Of a stretch of DNA of 64,000 nucleotides, positions 54,078 through 64,000 are shown piece by piece (the first letter of the stretch is position 1; the number at the start of each line of letters is the position of its first letter). Position numbers and translations under genes: made by a program. The notes below the pieces were generated by a model, which saw only the letters and a program-made list of their open reading frames with translations, did no database searches and was not told the origin of the DNA. The stretch is from Paralichthys olivaceus (Eukaryota > Chordata > Actinopteri > Pleuronectiformes > Paralichthyidae): positions 17,131,580 through 17,195,579 of the forward strand of contig NC_091104.1 of the NCBI RefSeq assembly GCF_024713975.1, read 5' to 3'.

Positions 54078-57000
54078 ATTTTACTGTTTTTCTTAGTCTT
54101 AGCTTTACTGTTGATTCCATTTTTAAATCTGGTCTTAATCTCAATTATAGATTATATAGCTTTACTCTTGTATGTTTTTTTCCACATGTAAATAATGTCT
54201 TAATCCTCTCACATGTTGTGACTCCATTGTCATAAATGAAAAGGTGCTAATAATAGTAGTTAATACTAATTTTTGTGTGGCACCTCTGTGGAGCAGCAGT
54301 GTTAATCCAGTGCCTCTGTATTAATAACACAGGAGACGCTGCAGTGACATAACAGGATGTGACAGAGCCATGTTCCGTTTTGTCAACATGCTCATGAATG
54401 TGGTTCAGTGGGATGTAAACGTTCACATCAGTCAAGCTGGTGCTGCGCTGGTTCCCCATGTTGACGTGTCACACAACGCATTACAGGCACATGCACAACT
54501 CTGATGACAAGCCATCGCTGCTGACATGCCAGTTGCACACATCAAGCCCATTTCTCACAAGACTTTTACCCAGAAGTGCTTGCTGATGTGGCTGCGTAAA
54601 GAAGAAGCACAGTAACACGTCTGCTTACCTTCCATGCCTCCTCGAGCTCGGCTGTCCACCTCTCCTTCAGGATGGGCTGCACGGCACAGATGAATTCTGC
54701 TCCGACGTACTGGAAAATAATTATTGGAGACACTTGATGACATTGCTTGTGCCGTGGTTACTAGGGTAACATTCAGTTGGTGTCACTCTATCCCTGACAC
54801 TGTTATTTATAAGAGTGGAGTGTGTTTCATCCAGCTGCTGTTGGGTCTCAGTAAAATAAGAGCTGCAGTAGCAGATAAATTAGAACACGTGTACTCAGAG
54901 TATCAGGGTCTTACACTGTAGTACTTCGGAGGGGCGTTGTAGTGATAATGGCTTTTCCCCAGCTCCAGAGCCAGAGCCTCCAGTCGCTCCAGCTGATCCA
55001 GTCTCGCCACGCTTTTCTCTATGAACGACATCACCCTGGAAGAAAAACAATTCACAGCCTGATTGACTTCAGTTCATCATGAATTTGCATGAAACTCACA
55101 CACCACCAGGACTCTTGTAGTCTGACAAACTCAAATGCCGAGAAGAAGAAATGAAATTGATCGTATATCTATCAATCATTCTCACACTTGTTGCAAAACC
55201 ATCTGATTGCACGATCATTTTCCTCTGAAAACGTTTTTCTCTACACAAAACCCAACAGGATCAATTTCCTTTGTTGCTTGCCAGGTGTCTCTGTCCTCTA
55301 TTGTGTGTGTGAGAGTTTTGAAGATGAATTATTGAACAAAGACAGTTATTTTTATCTCTGTCTTCTCTCTGTCTAGCTGCCACCATCTGATCGTGGCCGA
55401 AGAGCAGCTTGGCCTTCTCGTGACACGTTCTGTCAGCGCTCACTCGCCTCTGTGCCTTCAGGTCCTCGGGCAGTAATTGACTGTTTTGGCCTTGTGGAGG
55501 AACACAGAGAGGCCCGGTGCACCCTGGGAAACAACAGATAAGTACGTGTGACACATGCTACGACCTCTCTCTGCAGCAGAGTGGGAAATTATACTAGAAT
55601 CACATGACTAGCTGTGTGTTTGATCCACCGTGTGCAACATGGTTTTATCATACTTTCTTGTTTCATTAAGATACAAGCCTGATCAATAATCTCCATGAGA
55701 GGAGTCTGTTGTTCTTTTGTGCCATAGAGCTCCACAAAACCATAATGAGAAAATCAATTTGCTCCTGCACTGCAATGTGTTCCTTCATTATAAATATATA
55801 TATATATAATCCTGTGTTCACCATCTTGTATCAGTGTACACCAGTGATTCCAACCCGCTCTACCTGTATCCCAGGATGCATAGCTGCCAATTTATTTTAC
55901 TACCAGCAGGTGTTCTTAACAACTTAATGCCTGATCCCCACATGTGAACTAAACCTTTTGCAAAAACCAGCCCACTCTAACCCTAACCCATAGGCCAACT
56001 TATATTTCTTTTTACTCATCTTTATCATTACCTCTGCCACGAAGGTTCTGTTTCTGCCCCTGTCTGTTTGTTAGTCAGCAGGATTACACAAAGAAACGGC
56101 GGTACCGATTTCCTTGGTGCAGATCAGGATCCAGGAATTTTTTTTCAACTCTTGTTGAATGTTAAGGACAGAGGGTGTCACACCTTGTTAAGCCCTAAGA
56201 GACAAATTGTGATTTGTGAATATGGGCTCTACAAATAAAACAAGAAAAGAAAAGATCATCCAGAGCAACATTCTGATTTGTTGTAAGGAGCTGATGACTC
56301 GAGTGTAAAATTTGATATCAAATCAACATACATTTGGCTTGGATTGAATTCTGGGACACACAGGGGAACTCGGGGTCATCTGACGGTCGCCTATGCCAAG
56401 GGCAGTTTATGTAATATTATGTTGTGTGCCTATGCAGAATTTAGGAGTAAGTGCACTGTGATGATGACAAAAAAAAACAATGCCAAAATTAAGAAAACTG
56501 GTTAAAGTTTCCAACTCCAAGTCGAAATAATACAAATGAAATGTTGACAGAGTACAAACCACTCCAGGATCATTGTCCTCTATTGTAACAAAACCCAATT
56601 TTGTCGGAAAAGTCAAATGAACAGACGTCGTGACGTTAATGGACGAGTTCTCAGGGCCCATCTGATAGGGCTTTGTGGAAATCACTGTATTAATCCGTGA
56701 ATGAAATCTACAGGGCCAGTCGTCAGAGGAAATGATTGCAGCTTATTTAAAACTAAAAGAACACATGCTTGAGCTGTTTCTAAAGATTTACAGAAACAAT
56801 TCAGAAATAAAAAATTTGAAGTTGTTTTAAAGGATTTGGTAACAATAAAGAAAAGACATGACAGCTTCAGCCTTGCAGTTTGAAATGTGCGTAGTGGCTG
56901 GATGGTCATCGATGACTGACTGTGATGCTTTGATCTCTCAGTGTGATGAGACCACAGGTGGGAGGATATTGATACGCTCTCCTGCCCTGTCCACTGCACA

Positions 57001-58174
57001 GAGCTGTGTTTTCACTGATTCATTATGTGCTGTGAAATGCGCTGACTGACCGTAGGCCGTGCGCCCTCAGCTCACGGTTGGTCCGCAGCCTCTCCAGATC
57101 CTCCACATCTCGGAACAGGAAGAAGACGTCCTTGCACTCGGGATGGGTCTCAAACAACCTGTTGCCAAGACAACAGCAGCACATCAGGCAGCCATCCGTG
57201 AGCCTCTTGGAGAGCGGCCTGTCACATTCAGTCCCACCCGGAACAACAAACCTCCCCCTGAGTTTCCCCAGCCGAGACGACACACACAACCCCGAGAGTT
57301 CACACACAACTGTCATCCTCGGTGTGAATGTGCACACTTCAGCTCATTAACACTGCGACTGATGGCCTCTCTCACACAGCCCCGCACTCTGAATGGAAGA
57401 TCTGATTGTGCCGCCCTGATCTTATTCTGTTTCTTCTTATCATCACTGCCCTTCTTCTGCACCCAGCAGCTGCCAATCACAACAGAGGCCTCCAGGAGAG
57501 AGGGTCAGGAAATACACATCCTGGAGCTTCTCAACACGCTGCCCCGCCCTGCCCTCTCTGAGGCGGGATGGAAACTCCAGTGAAATGGAGCCATTGCGTC
57601 TGCAAGCGTTTTTTTCCTTCCCTGATTCTAACCTCAATCAATTTCCTGCCATCCAATCAGAGAGCCCCCCCGTCTCCAGCTGTGACACCTGTGATTAGTC
57701 GAGCCACCAGGATGCAGTCGCCTCCTGTGGATGATGTGAGCCGCATCCTGCTCACACTGAGACGCTGAGGGCTCCAGGTCTCTCAGCAGGATGACGGTGT
57801 TGGAGAGAAATAAAGGAGGGTGACAGGTGTTGAAGGATGTGATCTGAGAACACGAGCGGCTTTATGATTTAAACCTGAGCTCAGAGCTGCTGCTAATGGC
57901 TCTCGTCCATTGATTGACTATATCCTGCAGAGCTTGATGTACAACGTCAGTTTCTTCCAATGCAAGCGACCTGACCTGAGCACCCATGATGCTCAGCTGT
58001 AACACTGAGCTAGACTAATCAATAAAAATCAGCCTTTTAATACTCAAGGGTCATGTAGCTCAGAGGCTAATATTGGATGGATGTATGGATGGATAAATAA
58101 ATAGGTGGATGAGTGGATATATACAGTAGATAATAGATAAATACATAGATGGATGGACTGTTAGATAGATAGAC

Positions 58175-58237
<63 letters not shown>

Positions 58238-58250
58238 TAGACAGACAGAC

Positions 58251-58299
<49 letters not shown>

Positions 58300-60116
58300 C
58301 ATACATACATACATACATACAAAGACACATAGATCTAACCATTCATATTGAGACTTTAAGTAGATTAAAATATATTTCTATTTATTTGAAATATTTATAT
58401 CTTCTATTTATCTAAAAGAATGATGTATTGGACTTGATTAAATGACAGTGACTCAACAGGCGGCCTCACCATGTTTGCACCTCTGTGTAATATCTTTTCA
58501 GGATGACTGTGTCTCTCTATTTTTTTTTTCTGGGGCACAATAGCTGTGAAATGTGCGTTCTCACTATTCATCCCCCTCGCTCAGCACCAGCTCCATTGAT
58601 GAGACAGGGGGGGGAAATTGCCTGCTCTCTCCCTCCCTCTCTCTTTTCTCTCATCCACATCTCCACCACTCTCGTGGTTTTGTTCCTCTGATTGTGCGCC
58701 TCTTGTCGACATGGGCGCACATGCAAGCATGCGTAACATATGCAGACAATGTAGCACCCTATATAGCTCAGGAGGAATTTTAATTGGCAGGGTTCAGACC
58801 TTGATTTGGCACTCGAGAACGGAGAGCGTCTTATCTTATGTAGATTTAACAGAGGAACATCTCCTCGCCAAACAATAAGGCGAAGCTGGGAATGAGCAGC
58901 TGATGAAAAGCAGGTGATTCTCATTTGCTCTTTTACTATCATAGTTCCTGTTCAGTCACGGGATACCTTTCCCCGACAGCCTGAGGGTCTCGGAGTGACC
59001 CTGACCCACAAGAGGCCCATAGATGTCCATGCTTACACACTGAGTTCATGCCCCATCAACGTTTGGGGTCAGCCCAGGGACACATGGCATTAATTGGGCT
59101 CAAAGATACAGTATGTGCCCGGTGGTCTCTTTACCCAGCAGCAGCCTGAATGTCCGCCAGCCTTTATCACCATATTCTCTCAATTGTTTTACCCCCCCCC
59201 CCCCCCCGAAAGGGCTAAAGATACCCACATGCACGAACAGCATCATGGGCATCAACATAATTGATAAAATGCTTTTTCCTGATGGCTATAATGTCTTTAG
59301 TTGTATTGCACAATGGCAGACCTGGAGCTGTGTGTTTATTATGTAATGTTGTGAAGACGAGATATGAAGTGATAAGAGGGGGAGGAGGGGTATTGTGCCC
59401 CCCAGCCTCCAGTGGGAAGATGAGGGTCAGGAGGTGGAGCAGGGGGACGGGGTGGAGGTCGGGGATGGAGGTGAAGGAGGGATGTGAGCAGTTTGTGGTT
59501 TGTGCGTTAAGGTCAGGCACGAGGCGTCGGGGTGGGGGATCTGTTCAGACCTTCAGGACACTGGAGGTTTCTCTAGATGTGAGGCACTAAGGTCAAACTG
59601 TAAAGTCAGTGTTCTAATCAATATAAGGAGACATTTGAAATCTGTCTTATATTGAACAAAAAGACCATTTGCATCCTGAGTTTCTGCCACATCTCAACTC
59701 TCAGAACCACACAGTGTTTTTGTGCAACACGTCACAGAGATGGAGGGTGAAATGGATTTTTGTGCATGAGGTTTTCTTTCTGCTCTCTAACTCAGTTTTC
59801 TTTACTCACATTTAGTATCTTTTTAAATTATAGCTAAATATTTTGTATTATGTGTAGTACTATTATTCTTGCTCTAATAATCCTTTTGCACTGTCCACCT
59901 CTTATTGACTATTTGCACATCCTCCATTGACACAAAATATCCATCCATCTACCTGTGCCTTTTTGACTACATACCTTTATGTTGTGCACTTACACGTTGT
60001 ATTACTTACATGTTGTGTACCTAGATCTTATGTAACTTATTTGTTGTGTTACGTATTTGTTGTCTAGTTATATGTCAGAGAGACATATTCAGATTCACGT
60101 CTATTCCCTGTCCATA

Positions 60117-60178
<62 letters not shown>

Positions 60179-60467
60179 GGAAATCTACTGCCACAACATT
60201 TCCTCATCATTAAACTTAAATATGTATACAATATATTTCCACTCGTGTGTTTCAGTCACAGTGTGAGTGTGGAGCATCTCACCTGACGAACATGATGATC
60301 CCAACTTTAGCTATATCGTCCCGGATAACTTTCCACGACTCCTTGATCATCTGGATGTGACGCTCGCTGGGATGCGGACGCGCAGCAGCAGCATCCTCCT
60401 CCTCCTCCTCTGGGCTCCTCTCCCCAAACTCCGCTTTTGCTGCCAGACCTGAAATCGCGCAGCCCAT
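53403..60467 (-). CDS. xgb: Globin X (membrane-anchored vertebrate globin)
   Basis: Read on the - strand: exons 60283-60467, 57051-57158, 54915-55035, 54629-54709 and 53403-53522; 615 bases, 204 residues. The start [11 protein letters not shown] has glycine 2 and cysteine 3, the N-myristoylation and palmitoylation pattern known for globin X. An acidic-alanine extension (about 18-30) precedes the fold, which starts near [12 protein letters not shown]. The CD region reads [14 protein letters not shown]. Distal histidine is H95 in ELRAHGLRV and proximal histidine H127 in [10 protein letters not shown]70 and C146 correspond, with a +5 shift, to the zebrafish cysteine pair I recall as redox-active. 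Five exons are more than the three of haemoglobin and myoglobin genes, as expected for this family. Globin X is hexacoordinate, sits at the plasma membrane and has been linked to nitrite reduction and redox protection. It is retained in fish and amphibians, lost in mammals and birds. Confidence 0.93.
54032..54074. repeat. (GT)n(TA)n microsatellite in xgb intron
   Basis: A short GT run passes into an alternating TA run of about 34 bases, within the intron between xgb exons 54629-54709 and 53403-53522. Confidence 0.95.
56028..56240. repeat. Two adjoining teleost repeat fragments in xgb intron
   Basis: Bases 56028-56145 (ATTACCTCTGCCACGAAGG, then TTGTTAGTCAGCAGGATTACA) belong to the repeat also visible at 50180-50400. 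Bases 56150-56240 (AACCTTGTTAAGCCC-like, then AAATTGTGATTTGTGAATATGG) are the inverse of the 26386 family. Family names need a repeat library. Confidence 0.6.
58157..58320. repeat. GACA/GATA (Bkm-like) tetranucleotide array
   Basis: Starts as mixed GATA/GACA, becomes about 20 units of GACA, reverts to GATA and closes with ATAC units. Total about 160 bases. GATA/GACA composition is that of the Bkm satellite family. Confidence 0.95.
60122..60173. repeat. (CT)n microsatellite in xgb intron 1
   Basis: Pure CT dinucleotide run of about 50 bases; on the gene strand it is (AG)n and lies about 110 bases downstream of the exon 1 donor. Confidence 0.97.
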
Positions 60468-60809
60468 TCTTCATAAAGAGAAACACAGATAAACAACAAA
60501 TAAAATGGAGCAATCTAGGCAGGAAAAAAAAACGAGGGTTGATTGATTATTTGGTTTCAGAGGAAATCCGAGGTTGTTTGCATCTGGTTGAAGTGCGCGA
60601 CTCCACTGGGGTCTCTGACTGCTCCTCTGGTGGGTGTCACTGATCAGTAGAGTCACGTCAGTAAACACGCAGACAGGATGTAAGAGCGGGTCATTTCTTT
60701 CAAAATAAAAACCTTCGTCTATAAGCGTCTTGCAACAATCACGGGTCTTTTATTTTGAAGTGCAACCTACCCAACTTCTGGTATATACCGATGTGTTTCT
60801 GGTTGACTT

Positions 60810-60920
<111 letters not shown>

Positions 60921-61118
60921 CCTGTCTCTGATAACTAATCAATGATCTCTGCTCTGATTCGATCTCTGACATTTGTCGATTCTGAAATATTGGTTTTTAA
61001 AACAATTGTATTTTGTTGACACTGATTTTACTTCCTCATTGTTTGGGGTCAAACAAAGCCCAGTGGCATAAATGTAAGAATAATAAAAGAATCTCTCTCT
61101 CTTGCCATCAAAACATCT

Positions 61119-61237
61119 TACACTGAAAAAAAAACTTTCATCAACTCTCTATAACTGAAAAATTTAAGTTATCAATTTGGCTAATATAACTTGTTAATCT
61201 TAGTAATTATTTCTCGCAGTTTTCTTTTTTCAGTGTA
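61119..61237. mobile_element. Small TA-flanked MITE
   Basis: The left end is TACACTGAAAAAAAAACT. The reverse complement of the right end is TACACTGAAAAAAGAAAACT. TA dinucleotides at 61119-61120 and 61236-61237 fit a Tc1/mariner-type target duplication. The length, about 115 bases, and AT-rich core are typical of a non-autonomous element. Confidence 0.7.
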
Positions 61238-61739
61238 TGTTATTAAAAACAAAATCACTGAAGTGCTAAGTCTTATGTATTACTGTACATTTTAACCATA
61301 GACTATACATATAGATTAATGACGTCTGCACTTCCTCCCACTTTTCAGAAACGGAGCTGAAATATCCTGCATATGAACGCCACCATCTAGTGCATTTGGA
61401 GCCAGAGTTTGGAGCCGAGGTGGAACCATAGTATCAAGGTACTGCCAACAGTCAATCATTAATGACTATATTCAGAGATTTTACTTTCACTGCTGAACAT
61501 TTTATCATTTGAGAATTATGTCAACAGGACACATTCCCTCCATGAAATGTCAAGGACATAGCAATGCAACACTTGTCTCACACTGTTTTACTTGATATAT
61601 AAAAAGGTTTATAAAAAATAAGGAAACATTTAACCACTTTAATATGGAAGTTGTAGAGCTCACTCTACCGACCACAGGACAAATGAATGGATGACCAAAG
61701 AGGACAATGACAATCCATGGACACTTGACCATTTCTGTT

Positions 61740-61745
61740 TTTATT
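61740..61745 (-). other. plekhg3: Candidate polyadenylation signal of the plekhg3-like gene
   Basis: TTTATT on the + strand reads AATAAA on the - strand, about 795 bases after the stop codon at 62539. The intervening 61746-62538 is non-coding and interpreted as 3'UTR. Confidence 0.45.
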
Positions 61746-62538
61746 GAAAATATCGGAAACTTCAAGTATGAAACAATCATTTGTTTTCCTGTAACTGAAA
61801 ATTAAAAATTAAAATTGTTACTGCTCAATATTTACACAAGGCCACTCTCCCCCAAATATACAGTTTCATAAATAATATCCAAGAAAATATACAACATGTT
61901 CAGAAAATTAAAGCTCCTGTGATACAGTATGTGAGAAGCAGCTACAGTAAAACGTGGAAGCCAGTTACTGCGGTGATGGCATGCGTTCGAAGTTGAAAAA
62001 CATTAAAAGGAAACTATCTTTGGTGTTTGGTCAGAAACCCTCGTCAGTGAGACGGCAGTGTTCATGCTGATAAAAAAGATCAGTCTGTGTTTGTTCACCT
62101 CCACTTTGCTTCCTGAATCTCCAGCTTACAGTTTACGTGGTCACATGATAATAGTGCCATAGTGACTATAGCAGGAATCACCAACATTGGGTGCATATAA
62201 TGATAAAGTAGGACCTAATCTTTAACTGATACAAGAAACTATTTACACATTTTTTACATAAAGTTGAAATTGTACAGTGCAGGTAAATACCCAATGTACA
62301 AATAATGCAATACACCATTTTAAAGACAACACACTTCCCTCTCATAAACCCAACAAATAACCAATTATATCCCTTTCATGTTAAACACAATTCATCATCA
62401 AATGTCTCCTGTACTAAAACAATATGTGGTCAGTAAGTTGCATTCTTTTAGGGGGGATAAGATGAAAAATAGGACGTTGAGAAGCGTTAGATAACTGGTG
62501 TTTCCTGATAATAGAAATTGACATGATTCCCGCGTTCA

Positions 62539-64000
<1,462 letters not shown>

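Larger units (their letters stand above)
57159..60282. other. xgb: xgb first intron
   Basis: A 3.1-kb intron after the N-terminal exon. It carries the GACA/GATA array, a C-homopolymer near 59190-59206 and a long CT run at 60122-60173. Around 57160-57780 the composition is GC-richer, and open frames exist there, but none is splice-flanked or familiar. Confidence 0.75.

Noticed and set aside
57059-57583. Open frame of 174 codons, + strand
   Set aside because: It overlaps xgb exon 2 on the opposite strand and continues into the intron, with no familiar domain.
58157-58320. Regular repeats considered as a CRISPR array
   Set aside because: Contiguous tetranucleotides with no spacers, in a eukaryotic intron.

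Overview
The window is vertebrate nuclear DNA from a ray-finned (teleost) fish. The evidence is intron-split genes with GT-AG borders, abundant (CA)n-type microsatellites, several interspersed repeats typical of teleosts, and a globin X gene, a family lost in amniotes. The species cannot be named from the sequence. All gene models were built by eye from splice sites, reading frame and remembered protein families; no alignment was run.

Layout from left to right. (1) Bases 1-7180 are non-coding and are read as part of the first coding intron of akt1, whose first coding exon lies to the left of the window. (2) akt1, + strand, 7181-20293: twelve exons covering the rest of the PH domain, the kinase domain and the hydrophobic motif, with a long 3'UTR to about 22.2 kb. 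(3) Intergenic repeats and simple sequence run to about 25.2 kb, then a CpG- and purine-rich block that looks like the cep170b promoter and first non-coding exon. (4) cep170b, + strand, 27164-43834: eighteen coding exons, 1643 codons plus stop, including a perfect-looking U12-type AT-AC intron. (5) pld4, + strand, 45882-49595: a type II membrane phospholipase D-family nuclease with two HKD motifs. (6) srp14, + strand, 50849-52233: the signal recognition particle Alu-domain protein. (7) xgb (globin X), - strand, 53403-60467, tail to tail with srp14. (8) The 3' end of a PLEKHG-family RhoGEF gene, most likely plekhg3, - strand, 62539 to beyond 64000.

The genes do not form a functional operon-like unit. 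akt1-cep170b-pld4 matches the order AKT1-CEP170B-PLD4 that I recall from human 14q32. plekhg3 also maps to human chromosome 14 but far away, and SRP14 to 15q, so the right half of the window reflects a fish or ancestral arrangement.

I did not find a wholly new multi-gene system. The most interesting signals are the AT-AC minor-class intron in the FHA domain of cep170b; a UG-repeat tract of about 100 nt touching the 3' splice site of the last plekhg3-like intron; the dual-lipidation N terminus of globin X; a MITE in pld4 whose end has been amplified into a 24-bp tandem array; a GC-AG intron, a NAGNAG acceptor and a shortened linker in akt1; and an interferon-response-like element upstream of pld4.
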